Source: Pelagibacteraceae bacterium AG-319-F18 (GTDB lineage: Bacteria > Pseudomonadota > Alphaproteobacteria > Pelagibacterales > Pelagibacteraceae). From it: DNA of 64,000 nucleotides. Made by a program: the position numbers and the translations under genes. The notes beneath the pieces were generated by a model. It did no database searches. It had not been told where the DNA came from and was given only the letters and a program-made list of their open reading frames with translations. The stretch is taken from contig QBXA01000006.1 of NCBI GenBank assembly GCA_003283905.1, positions 1 to 64,000 on the forward strand, read 5' to 3'. Below are positions 1-8,227 of the stretch, in pieces; position 1 is the stretch's first letter, and each line of letters begins with the position of its first letter.

Positions 1-1597
1 ATAATTTTTTTCTTCTTTTTGACTGATACTTTCAAAAACTATTTTTGCTTTTATATTCTCAAAAGTTTCTCCCACTTTTAAATTCGTGATAATTTCGCTT
101 GAAAACAAACTGTTAAATAAAATGCTCAAAATTAATAAACTAAATCCAAAATGAGCTATATTTTGTGCTAAATTTTTAAATCCCTTATTAAAGAAATCTC
201 TTAAAGTAATAAAAAAAAGATATAAAGCGCTTAAAACTAAAATTGAATTTATTAAATAATTAGAGGTAAAATTTTTAACAATTAAGATAGATAGCAAAAT
301 TGAAATTATTAATAGTAAAATTAAATAAATTTTGTCTTCTAAATTTGATTTAATCCATTTCAACTTTGGTCCAATTGCCATAATCAACAAAAAAGGAATT
401 AAAAACGGTATAATTAGTTTGTGATAAAAAGGTGGACCTACAGATATTTTTTGAGACGACAAAACATCAAGAAAAATTGGATAAATAGTACCAATTAAAA
501 CAACTGATAAAAAATACATCATAAACCAATTGTTAATTATTATAGCTGTTTCCTTGCTCAGCCAAAAAAAACTACTTAAATTATTTTTACTAGTTTTATG
601 AAAAAAGAAAAAAATAAATAATGAAAGAAAAATCAGAGAAAATAAAAAAATTAAAATAAATAAACCTCTTTCTGGATCATTTGCAAAAGTATGCACAGAA
701 TTAAGAATTCCTGATCTAACCAAAAATGTACCACTCATACTTAATGTAAATGTTGATATTGATAAAATTATTACCCAAGAGGTTAAGATTAATTTTTTTT
801 CTAAGACTAAGATACAATGTAAAAGTGTTGTTAATGCTAGCCATGGCATTAAAGAAACATTTTCAACTGGGTCCCAAAACCAAAAACCACCCCAACCTAA
901 CTCATAATACGCCCAAATAGATCCCAACAAAATTCCTAGAGTTAAAAAAATCCATGAACTTAAGGTCCATTTTTTTATATGAGATGCCCATTTTTTTGAA
1001 ACAATATTTAAGGTCGTTGCTGCTAAAACTGACGAAAAAATAATTGATGAACCCACATATCCTAAATATAAAATAGGAGGATGAATTGCTAAAGCTGGAT
1101 CTTGTAATATTGGATTAAGCCCCAACCCTTCTGTTGGTATTGGATGAATATAGTTAAATGGATTTGATGTTTTGATCAAAAAAATAAAAAAACCTATAAT
1201 AATAATCTGCTGAAATACTAAAGTTAAAATTCTATACTTTATAGGTTGATTTTTAGTTCTTACTAAAAAAATAAGAATAAACAATGTTAAAACAAGCAGC
1301 CACAACAACAGACTTCCTTCATGATTGCCCCAAGTTCCAGCAATTTTATAAAAAAACGGTTTAGTCGTATGTGAATTATTAAAAACAGTCTCGTTGCTAA
1401 AGTCAGATACAACAAAAGATAAAACTAAACATAAAAAACTAATTACAACTAAAAAAAAATTGTAAAAAAGTAAATGATAAAATTTTAGTATCTAATAATT
1501 TAGGATTTCTGAAATTTTTTACAGAAAAATAGACAAGAACTAATCCAAAAAAAAGTCCAAGAAGCAATGAATAGTTTCCAATAACGCTAAATAGCAT
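1..1597 (-). CDS. ccmF: Cytochrome c heme lyase subunit CcmF, partial at window edge and apparently frameshifted
   Basis: CcmF is the polytopic inner-membrane protein that takes heme from CcmE and helps ligate it to apocytochrome c. The main reading frame is open from about 1490 to the left edge, so the C-terminus lies outside the window. It encodes many hydrophobic segments, the family motif TWGNHEGS near 1340 and the tryptophan-rich WWD signature WGGFWFWDPVEN near 870. The expected start ATG at 1597, 1 bp after the ccmE stop, opens a different frame (MLFSVIGNYSLLLGLFFG...) that ends at a TAG at 1439-1441. Removing one base from the AAAATTTT run at 1479-1486 joins the two frames into one plausible protein. 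The gene is missing from the ORF track because of the break and the edge. The family call is secure; whether the frameshift is real or a sequencing error cannot be decided here. Confidence 0.85.
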
Positions 1598-1598
1598 C

Positions 1599-2018
1599 TT
1601 ACTTTTCTCCGATTGCCTCTTTTACTTCTGGAGGCATATAATTTTCGTCATGTTTTGCTAAAATTTTTGTAGCAGAAAAGAAATTTCTATCTTTTAAAAA
1701 ACCTTCTGCAACCACGCCTTTTTCTTCTGCAAAAAGATTTGGTACTGCGCCTGTATAAGTTACATTAATTTCATTTTTCAAATCTGTAATTATGAACTTA
1801 ACTTCACTAGCTTTTACTGAAATAGAATTTTTTTTTACCATTCCACCGACTCTAATTTTTTTTTTATCTAATTCTGATAAAGCTTTGATTTCTGAAGGCG
1901 ACTGGAAGTATACGACGTTTTCTTCAAGTGATTTTAAAACTAGGAATACTGTTAATATTAAGGAAACTAAAATAAGTGCTACAAACAAAAATCTTAATTT
2001 AACTTTACGACCATACAT
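1599..2018 (-). CDS. ccmE: Cytochrome c maturation heme chaperone CcmE
   Basis: This is the periplasmic heme chaperone, which binds heme covalently through a histidine and passes it from CcmC to CcmF. The 139-residue protein has one N-terminal membrane anchor (about residues 8-27), a beta-barrel OB-fold domain and the C-terminal motif [12 protein letters not shown]. His123 matches the covalent heme ligand of the family and Tyr127 is the conserved second residue. The length is usual. The gene lies between ccmD (10-bp gap) and ccmF (1-bp gap), so it is part of one operon transcribed leftward from ccmC. Confidence 0.95.
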   Translation of the reverse strand: MYGRKVKLRFLFVALILVSLILTVFLVLKSLEENVVYFQSPSEIKALSELDKKKIRVGGMVKKNSISVKASEVKFIITDLKNEINVTYTGAVPNLFAEEKGVVAEGFLKDRNFFSATKILAKHDENYMPPEVKEAIGEK

Positions 2019-2028
2019 GGTTTAAAAG

Positions 2029-2256
2029 TTAATTGTTTGTGGCGTTAGCTAAAATTTCTTTATTTATTCTTTGTGATTTCGCAGATTTAGCTTTCTCAGA
2101 GTTTAGAGATCCAAATTTAGCTACAAATTTATTTTGTTCCTTAATAAATTGAACTCTTGTAATCAAGTATAGTGCTGAAAAACTTAAAAATGTAAAACTG
2201 AAAGCTGACAATACGTAAGTTCCATATCCGTTCATAAAAAATAGTTCATTTATCAT
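2029..2256 (-). CDS. ccmD: Heme exporter protein CcmD
   Basis: CcmD is a small membrane protein needed for release of holo-CcmE from the CcmABC complex. At 75 residues it has one transmembrane helix (about residues 10-34) followed by a basic cytoplasmic tail rich in Lys and Ser, as is usual for this weakly conserved family. The start overlaps the ccmC stop as ATGA, which implies translational coupling. The assignment rests on size, topology and position between ccmC and ccmE more than on sequence motifs. Confidence 0.85.
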   Translation of the reverse strand: MINELFFMNGYGTYVLSAFSFTFLSFSALYLITRVQFIKEQNKFVAKFGSLNSEKAKSAKSQRINKEILANATNN

Positions 2257-2960
2257 ATTCTATCTAGGCCTTTATTTTTAATTTTTATCAGTTCTGTATT
2301 ATATTTCATTAAAAAAATTAGCAATGAAAAAAGAGCAAATGCCGCAGTCATTATCAGCAGAGGAAAAAGCATAGATGAATGAATTGAACTTTTTGATAAT
2401 ATATTGATTGATGCCGGTTGATGAAGTGTATTCCACCAATCTACTGAGTATTTAGTAATAGGAACATTAACTATACCTATTATTGTAATAAAAGTTGTGA
2501 TCTTAAAAACCTTTTCTTCACTTTCATAAATTCTCCATACAATTAAATACATTGCATAAAAGAGTGCCAATATTAACATAGAAGTAATTCGAGCATCCCA
2601 AGCCCACCAAGTTCCCCACGTTGGTTTCCCCCAGATAGAACCTGTAACTAATGCAATTATATTAAAAACAAAACCAGATGGTGCCAAACTTTTAGAGATT
2701 AAAAAAAAATTTTTATTTTTAAAAATAAATCCACTAATCGATAAAAAAGTTATAGATGAAAAAATACCCAAAGAAATCCAAGCAGCTGGAACATGTACAT
2801 ACATAATTCTGACAGCATCACTTTGTTTATAATCTTCAGGAGATAAAATTAGTGCTTCAGTTAATCCAATAGAAAGCACAATCACAAATAAAAATAAAAT
2901 ATATTTTGGAGCTTTCGAAGTTATCTGAAAAATTTTATTTGGTTGAAATAGTTTAAACAT
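2253..2960 (-). CDS. ccmC: Heme exporter / heme handling protein CcmC
   Basis: CcmC is a six-helix inner-membrane protein that presents heme to CcmE. The 235-residue sequence carries the WWD heme-handling motif WGKPTWGTWWAWDAR (residues 110-124) flanked by the two conserved heme-ligand histidines, His56 in MYVHVPAAW and His180 in NTLHQPAS. Length and helix pattern fit the family. It is the first gene of the ccmC-D-E-F operon in this window. The ATP-binding and permease partners CcmA and CcmB, which often precede ccmC, are not next to it; the upstream neighbour is hspQ after a 163-bp gap. Confidence 0.95.
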   Translation of the reverse strand: MFKLFQPNKIFQITSKAPKYILFLFVIVLSIGLTEALILSPEDYKQSDAVRIMYVHVPAAWISLGIFSSITFLSISGFIFKNKNFFLISKSLAPSGFVFNIIALVTGSIWGKPTWGTWWAWDARITSMLILALFYAMYLIVWRIYESEEKVFKITTFITIIGIVNVPITKYSVDWWNTLHQPASINILSKSSIHSSMLFPLLIMTAAFALFSLLIFLMKYNTELIKIKNKGLDRI

Positions 2961-2996
2961 ATTTGATTAATGATGTTTATTACGAAAAGGATTTCC

Positions 2997-3052
2997 GATC
3001 AAGAATGCAGAGGGAGATAATAATCTGAAATTAACGTTTAACATCCTTGATC
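2997..3052 (-). ncRNA. Predicted RNA stem-loop between hspQ and ccmC
   Basis: Two 11-nt arms, GATCAAGAATG (2997-3007) and CATCCTTGATC (3042-3052), are complementary except at one position. Read as minus-strand RNA the exception is a G-U wobble, so the stem is fully paired. Read as plus-strand RNA it is an A-C mismatch. This favours an element in the leftward transcript, either at the hspQ 3' end or in the ccmC leader. The 34-nt loop has room for a small inner hairpin (CAGA/TCTG). There is no U-tract right after the stem, so it is not a classical terminator. No known riboswitch was recognised. Confidence 0.35.
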
Positions 3053-3123
3053 AGAATATAAGAATAATTTACCTAATTTGTATGGCTTAGATTTGAACTA
3101 AATGTGTTTAAAAAATGATAAGT

Positions 3124-3444
3124 TTAATTTGACATCTTAAAATAACTAGAACCTTTTTTTCCTGAAAAAATCTCTTCAATTAAAGGATGTTTTATTGGCT
3201 CTTCAGAGTCATCTATAAGAAGATTTTGTTCCGAAACATAAGCCTCGTAAGTTATTTCGTCATTTTCAGCTAGCAAATGGTAAAAAGGCTGATCTTTTCT
3301 TGGTCTCACATTTTTTGGAATTGACTGATACCACTCCTCAGAATTATTAAATTCAAAATCTACATCGTATATTACACCTCTAAATTCAAAGTGTTTATGT
3401 TTTACAATATCTCCAATGGAAAATTTTGCTTTTTGAATTGGCAT
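3124..3444 (-). CDS. hspQ: Heat shock protein HspQ (YccV/hemimethylated-DNA-binding fold)
   Basis: HspQ is a small soluble protein known in enterobacteria as a heat-inducible specificity factor that primes and is degraded by Lon. The 106-residue sequence has the YccV-type core: KFSIGDIVKHKHFEFRGVIYDVD, then the segment with two Trp/Tyr-rich strands, then QPFYHLLAENDE and YVSEQNL. The start ATG at 3444 is the only sensible one. The upstream region shows a possible RpoH-type promoter very close to the ATG. yciB is divergent on the other side. Confidence 0.9.
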   Translation of the reverse strand: MPIQKAKFSIGDIVKHKHFEFRGVIYDVDFEFNNSEEWYQSIPKNVRPRKDQPFYHLLAENDEITYEAYVSEQNLLIDDSEEPIKHPLIEEIFSGKKGSSYFKMSN

Positions 3445-3452
3445 TCTAATTA

Positions 3453-3480
3453 GTATGGGTATTTAAAAATAAAAATCAAT
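3453..3480 (-). promoter_or_regulatory. Possible RpoH-type promoter of hspQ
   Basis: On the minus strand, ATTGAT (3480-3475) and ACCCATAC (3460-3453) are separated by 14 nt. They resemble the enterobacterial sigma-32 elements CTTGAA and CCCCATNT. The putative -10 ends 8 nt before the hspQ ATG, so the message would be almost leaderless. The match is partial and the DNA is AT-rich. The main support is the same geometry in front of hslV. Confidence 0.3.
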
Positions 3481-3531
3481 GCTAAAAATATTAATCTTTT
3501 GTGATGTGACAAATATGTTAATATCTTTTTA

Positions 3532-4086
3532 GTGAATAAATCTCTTTTAAAATTTGTTACAGACTTTGGACCATTAGCTATATTTTTTTTTTATTATTAT
3601 AATAATGATAAAAATTTATCAGTTGCAATCCCTCCACTTATAGTTGCAACTTTAATTGCATTAGCCATTGTTTGGTTTTTTGAAAAAAAAATACCTATGA
3701 TGCCCTTAATAAGTGGAATATTAATTACATTTTTTGGTGGCTTAACTATTTATTTCAATGATCCAATATTTATTTATATTAAACCAACAATTATAAATAT
3801 TTTATTTGCTTTAGCTTTATTTTTTGGAAAATATTTTGCTAAAGAACCTATTTTAAAGAAAATTATGGGTAAATCAATTCCATTAACAGACATTGGTTGG
3901 GAATTATTAAATAAAAGATGGATGTTTTTTTTCTTTGGTCTTGCAATATTAAATGAATGTATTTGGAGAACTCAAACAGAGGAGTTTTGGGTTAACTTTA
4001 AGGTATGGGGAATGCTACCAATAACCATAATTTTTACAGGTTTTCAGATACCATTAATCAATAAACATAAAATTGATGCCCAGTAA
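3532..4086 (+). CDS. yciB: YciB-type inner-membrane septation protein
   Basis: This is a member of the YciB/intracellular septation protein A family of integral membrane proteins linked to cell envelope synthesis and division. The 184-residue protein has five to six hydrophobic segments and the family motifs KFVTDFGPLAIFFFYY near the N-terminus and LNECIWRT near the C-terminus. The start is a GTG; no in-frame ATG lies close upstream. Its 3' end overlaps the start of the next gene by about 11 nt, which suggests co-transcription. Confidence 0.88.
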   Translation: MNKSLLKFVTDFGPLAIFFFYYYNNDKNLSVAIPPLIVATLIALAIVWFFEKKIPMMPLISGILITFFGGLTIYFNDPIFIYIKPTIINILFALALFFGKYFAKEPILKKIMGKSIPLTDIGWELLNKRWMFFFFGLAILNECIWRTQTEEFWVNFKVWGMLPITIIFTGFQIPLINKHKIDAQ

Positions 4087-4420
4087 TTTAAAACTAGTAG
4101 TCAATAATCTTCATAAACAAATAGAAGAAAGACAATTTTTTGAAAAAGATGAACTTAAGATTATCTTAGATTTATATGCAAAAATGGTCTCGGAAGGATC
4201 GTGGAAAGATTATGGTTTAAATATCTCAAGTAAACAAGTTAGCTTTAGTGTTTTTAAAAATGCTGCTGAAAATGCTTTATATAAAATTTGTAAAAATTTT
4301 AAGCCTAAAAATAAAAATCTAAAATATCTAATAACAGATACTAGTGGAAAAATTTTAAAAAACTCTTTTGACCTTAAGTTATTATTAAATAATACTAACT
4401 GGAAAAAGTTACAAAAATAA
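4076..4420 (+). CDS. DUF2794 family protein
   Basis: The sequence resembles the alphaproteobacterial DUF2794 family: FEKDELKIILDLYAKMVSEG, then SWKDYGLNIS, VSFSVFKNAAENALYKI and a C-terminal stretch ending in a predicted helix. No biochemical function is known. The ORF track starts at a TTG (4073); I prefer the adjacent ATG at 4076. Both lie inside the end of yciB. The protein is soluble, with no signal peptide or membrane segment. It ends 2 bp before the convergent BI-1 gene. Confidence 0.75.
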   Translation: MPSNLKLVVNNLHKQIEERQFFEKDELKIILDLYAKMVSEGSWKDYGLNISSKQVSFSVFKNAAENALYKICKNFKPKNKNLKYLITDTSGKILKNSFDLKLLLNNTNWKKLQK

Positions 4421-4422
4421 AA

Positions 4423-5184
4423 TTATCTTCTTTGGCCAAATAATCTCAGCAACATTATAAATAAATTTATAAAGTCTAGATAAAGAGTAAGAGCACCCAT
4501 CACAGCTTTTTTGCCCATGATTTCGCCAGTATCGCTTGCAACATACATATTTTTAATTTTTTGAGTATCATAAGCTGTTAGGCCCACAAAAATTAAAACA
4601 CCTAAGATTGATATCACAAAATACATCATTGAAGATTTCATGAATATGTTAACTATTGAAGCAATTATTATTCCAATTAAACCCATCATCAAAAATGAGC
4701 CTAGTTTTGTCAAATCTCTTTTAGTTGTATAACCATAGATGCTCATTGAACCAAAAGTTGCTGAACATATAAAGAAAACTCTAGTAACACTCATTCCAGT
4801 GTAGACTAATAAAATTGATGATAAGGATAAACCCATTAATCCTGCAAACACCCAAAAAGTTGTTTGAGCTTTTGATGCACTCATCTTATTAATTCCAAAA
4901 CTCATGTAAAAAACAATTCCTAAAGGCGCCAACATAACAAGCCATTTAAGTCCTGACATATAAATAGCATTTCCCATTTGAGTTAAACCTACAATAGATC
5001 CAGCGTCATTTGTAACAACTGACATTTTAAATGTTAAAAGTGCAACTATTCCTGTTAATAAAATTCCAGTTGCCATATAATTATATACTTTAAGCATGTA
5101 GGCTCTTAAGCCTTCATCCATTACTACTGTAGTTTGCTGAGCTGCTTTAGCTCTTTCTAAAATACCTTTTCTATTAAATTCCAT
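4423..5184 (-). CDS. Bax inhibitor-1/YccA family membrane protein
   Basis: The 253-residue protein has seven predicted transmembrane helices and belongs to the BI-1/YccA (TMBIM) superfamily. Bacterial members include YbhL and the FtsH modulator YccA, and a crystallised relative is a pH-sensitive calcium leak channel. Typical segments are YNYMATGILLTGIVALL near the N-terminus, AYDTQKIK near the C-terminus (with the conserved Asp of the TMBIM pore region) and GALTLYLDFINLFIMLLRLFG at the end. It is a single-gene unit facing yciB and the DUF2794 gene. Confidence 0.92.
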   Translation of the reverse strand: MEFNRKGILERAKAAQQTTVVMDEGLRAYMLKVYNYMATGILLTGIVALLTFKMSVVTNDAGSIVGLTQMGNAIYMSGLKWLVMLAPLGIVFYMSFGINKMSASKAQTTFWVFAGLMGLSLSSILLVYTGMSVTRVFFICSATFGSMSIYGYTTKRDLTKLGSFLMMGLIGIIIASIVNIFMKSSMMYFVISILGVLIFVGLTAYDTQKIKNMYVASDTGEIMGKKAVMGALTLYLDFINLFIMLLRLFGQRR

Positions 5185-5266
5185 AATGATTATTATATAA
5201 TAGTCTTTTACTAATTATTCAAGATATCTTAAAAGATTAATTAAATATTAACAAAATTATACTCTA

Positions 5267-6307
5267 ATGAACTATAAAAAATTAGGTAATACCGATATTA
5301 AAGTAAGTACATTTTGTCTTGGTACTATGACTTGGGGTGAACAAAACACTCAAAAGGAAGGTTTGAAACAAATGGACTATGCTTTAGATCAAGGTGTAAA
5401 TTTTTGGGATACTGCAGAGTTATATGCCGTTCCACCTAGGGCAGAAACATACGGTCACACAGAAATTATAATTGGTAACTGGTTTAAAAAAACGAAAAAG
5501 AGAGACAAAGTTATTTTAGGTACAAAAGTTGCGGGTCCTATGAGAGCATATTTAAGAGGTGGTGCAAATAACTACGGTTTAGAAAAGATGACAGAAGCTA
5601 TCAATGATAGCTTAAAAAGATTGCAAACTGATTACATTGATCTGTATCAATTACATTGGCCCGAAAGAAATACAAATACATTTGGAAGATTAGGTTATGA
5701 ACACAAAGAAAATGAAAATTGGACTAAATTTGAAGATGTTCTTGGAAATCTTCAAAGATTTATTGATTCGGGAAAAATAAGAGAGATTGGATTATCAAAC
5801 GAAACTCCTTGGGGAGTTTCAAAATATTTAGAGCTCTCAAAAGAAAAAAAGCTTCCAAGAATGATATCTATTCAAAATCCTTACAGTTTATTAAATAGAA
5901 CCTATGAGGTTGGTCTAGCTGAAATATCAATTAGAGATGAAATAGGCCTTTTAGCTTATTCTCCATTAGCTAGTGGATACTTAAGTGGAAAATATAGAAA
6001 TGAAACATATCCAAAGGGATCTAGAATAGAAAGAGATTGGGATTTTTGGAAATATAGATACAACACACCTAATTTGAAAAATGCAGTAGAAGAATATTAC
6101 AAAATAAGTAAAAAATATAATCTCAATATGAGTCAAATGTCATTAAAATTTTGTGAAATTCAACCATTTATGACAAGTGTTATTATCGGTGCAACAACAA
6201 TGGAGCAGTTGAAAACTAACATAGAAAGTGTAAATGTAAATTTATCCGATGATGTCATTAAAGAAATTAATAAAGTTCAAACAATATACCCAAGCCCATG
6301 TCCATAA
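5267..6307 (+). CDS. tas: Tas-like NADP-dependent aldo/keto reductase
   Basis: This is a soluble aldo/keto reductase of the Tas (YgdS) type. The 346 residues match the length of the E. coli Tas protein, and the resemblance runs end to end, including NPYSLLNRTYEVGLAE and the C-terminal GATTMEQLKTNIES. The catalytic tetrad is present: Asp48, Tyr53, Lys87 and His130. The physiological substrate of this family is not established. The gene overlaps the following ialB-like gene by 10 nt, so the two and perhaps argG form one transcript. Confidence 0.9.
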   Translation: MNYKKLGNTDIKVSTFCLGTMTWGEQNTQKEGLKQMDYALDQGVNFWDTAELYAVPPRAETYGHTEIIIGNWFKKTKKRDKVILGTKVAGPMRAYLRGGANNYGLEKMTEAINDSLKRLQTDYIDLYQLHWPERNTNTFGRLGYEHKENENWTKFEDVLGNLQRFIDSGKIREIGLSNETPWGVSKYLELSKEKKLPRMISIQNPYSLLNRTYEVGLAEISIRDEIGLLAYSPLASGYLSGKYRNETYPKGSRIERDWDFWKYRYNTPNLKNAVEEYYKISKKYNLNMSQMSLKFCEIQPFMTSVIIGATTMEQLKTNIESVNVNLSDDVIKEINKVQTIYPSPCP

Positions 6308-6813
6308 TTAAAAAAATTTTACTAATTTTACCAATAATTTTTATTTCCTGGTGTGTTCAATTATCTGCAGGAGAAACAAAAAAAATTGGCAAATTTAAAG
6401 ATTGGGAAGCAATGGTATCTTCAGAAGACGCTGGAAAAGTTTGTTTTGCACAATCATCACCTATTTTGCAAGGTCCAAAATCAAATAATAAAAGAGACGC
6501 CAAATTATTTATTGCATTTAGACCAGGTGATAAAATTATCGATGAAATAAGTGTTACTGCAGGTTATGAGTTTAATAATAGCAACTCAGTAATTGCCCAA
6601 TCAGGGAAAAATAAATTTAAATTTGATATTAAAGAACAAGGTTTTGCATGGATTGCAGATACAAAGGTTGAATTTAGAATGATTAAGAGAATGAAAAAAG
6701 GATCTAGAATTATGATTACTGGCTATAATCAAAAAAATTCTCAAACAATAGATCATTACTCATTATTAGGATTTACCAAAGCTTACAATGCTGCAAAAAA
6801 AGCTTGTAGCTAA
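6298..6813 (+). CDS. Invasion-associated locus B (IalB) family exported protein
   Basis: The 171-residue protein has a signal peptide (about residues 1-25) followed by an IalB-type domain. Recognisable family positions are FKDWEAM, KVCFAQSS, the SVTAGYEF segment, MKKGSRIMITG, and DHYSLLGFTKAYNAAKKAC with the terminal Cys that can pair with the earlier one. IalB proteins are periplasmic or outer-membrane associated in alphaproteobacteria. Despite the name, no invasion role is implied in a free-living organism. It overlaps both its neighbours. Confidence 0.85.
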   Translation: MSIIKKILLILPIIFISWCVQLSAGETKKIGKFKDWEAMVSSEDAGKVCFAQSSPILQGPKSNNKRDAKLFIAFRPGDKIIDEISVTAGYEFNNSNSVIAQSGKNKFKFDIKEQGFAWIADTKVEFRMIKRMKKGSRIMITGYNQKNSQTIDHYSLLGFTKAYNAAKKACS

Positions 6814-6817
6814 TTTA

Positions 6818-8005
6818 ATGAAATCGAAAAAGAAAATTGTTCTAGCTTACTCTGGAGGTCTTGATACTTCTATAATTTTAAAATGGCTTCAAGAAAATTA
6901 CGATGCAGAAGTAATTTGTTATACTGCAGATGTTGGTCAAGAAATTGATAGAAAAAAAATTATAACCAATGCAAAAAAATTTGGTGTTAAAAATATTATT
7001 ATCAAAGATTTAAAAGACACTTTTGTTAAAGATTTTGTTTATCCAATGATTAGAGGTCATGCAATCTATGAAGGTATTTATTTGTTAGGAACATCAATAG
7101 CTAGACCACTTATTGCAAAAGATCAAATTAGAGTTGCAAAAAAATATAAAGCCTATGCAGTTTCACACGGTGCAACAGGAAAAGGAAATGACCAAGTTAG
7201 ATTTGAATTGGGCTACCACTATTTTGGACCAAAAATAAAAATAATTGCCCCTTGGAGAATTTGGAAATTAAAATCAAGAACAGATCTTATTAATTATGCA
7301 AAAAAGCATGGAATAACTATTCCTAAAGATAAAAAAGGAGCTCCACCTTTTTCAGTTGATGATAATTTATTTCACACATCAACAGAAGGAAAAGTTTTAG
7401 AAAACCCAAAAAACTCTGCACCTGAATTTATATTCCAAAGAACTACTTCTCCTGAAAAAGCACCAAACAAACCAAGCTTTGTAACTATCAATTTTAAAAA
7501 AGGTGACCCAATAGGAATAAATGGGAAAAAACTATCTCCATCAAACTTATTAGAAAGACTTAATCAGCTTGCTGGTAAAAATGGAATTGGAAGAGTTGAT
7601 TTAGTTGAAAATAGATTTATTGGAATTAAATCTAGAGGAGTGTACGAAACTCCTGGTGGAACATTATTAATTCAAGCACATAGAGCAATTGAATCTGTCA
7701 CTTTAGACAAAGAAACAATGCATAAGAAAGATCAAATAATGCCTAGATACGCAGAACTTATTTACAATGGCTATTGGTATTCAAAAGAAAGATTTAAACT
7801 TCAAAAAATTGTAGATCTTAAAAAAAATAAAGTGAACGGTTCTGTTAAACTTAAACTTTATAAAGGAAATGTAATAATAGAATCTCGACAAACAAAAAGT
7901 TCTGCTTATTCAATGAAAAAAGTATCTTTTGAAGAAAATAAAACATTTAATAAATCAAATGTTGAAAGATTTATTAATTTTCACAAAAAAAAATTAAGAT
8001 CTTAA
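6818..8005 (+). CDS. argG: Argininosuccinate synthase
   Basis: ArgG condenses citrulline and aspartate with ATP to argininosuccinate, the penultimate step of arginine synthesis. The ATP-binding motif SGGLDTS sits at residues 12-18. Further signatures are SHGATGKGNDQVRFELG and GRVDLVENRFIGIKSRGVYETPGG. The ORF track starts at 6788 inside the ialB-like gene. The ATG at 6818 gives 395 residues, the usual length and the usual N-terminus (KIVLAYSGG), so I use it. The stop abuts the stop of the convergent gene at 8006 with no gap. Confidence 0.96.
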   Translation: MKSKKKIVLAYSGGLDTSIILKWLQENYDAEVICYTADVGQEIDRKKIITNAKKFGVKNIIIKDLKDTFVKDFVYPMIRGHAIYEGIYLLGTSIARPLIAKDQIRVAKKYKAYAVSHGATGKGNDQVRFELGYHYFGPKIKIIAPWRIWKLKSRTDLINYAKKHGITIPKDKKGAPPFSVDDNLFHTSTEGKVLENPKNSAPEFIFQRTTSPEKAPNKPSFVTINFKKGDPIGINGKKLSPSNLLERLNQLAGKNGIGRVDLVENRFIGIKSRGVYETPGGTLLIQAHRAIESVTLDKETMHKKDQIMPRYAELIYNGYWYSKERFKLQKIVDLKKNKVNGSVKLKLYKGNVIIESRQTKSSAYSMKKVSFEENKTFNKSNVERFINFHKKKLRS

Positions 8006-8227
8006 TTAAAACCATCTAATCATCCCAATAATTCCAGCTGTTGCATAAAAAAATTGCAAAAAAAGTATTCCCTTATGACCGTCTCTATATGCCCAAATTC
8101 CAATTAAGATTGCTGATAAAAGTAATAAGCAGAAGCCAAAAAATTCTATTCCAATATTTAATGCAACAAATAAAGAATACAAAATTGCTGTAACAACCCC
8201 AGCCCATTCAAAAAATTTGTTATTCAT
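8006..8227 (-). CDS. Small predicted membrane protein
   Basis: The 73-residue protein is very hydrophobic, with about three short predicted membrane helices: residues 9-27, 29-46 and 53-72. A charged turn, AYRDGHKG, lies between the last two. I do not recognise a family. The start overlaps the 3' end of the amidotransferase gene by 8 nt, so it is probably translated from the same message. Its stop is directly adjacent to the argG stop on the other strand. Confidence 0.65.
   Translation of the reverse strand: MNNKFFEWAGVVTAILYSLFVALNIGIEFFGFCLLLLSAILIGIWAYRDGHKGILFLQFFYATAGIIGMIRWF

Noticed and set aside
1792-2025. Plus-strand 77-residue ORF
   Set aside because: Antisense to ccmE, which has its heme-binding motif and operon context.
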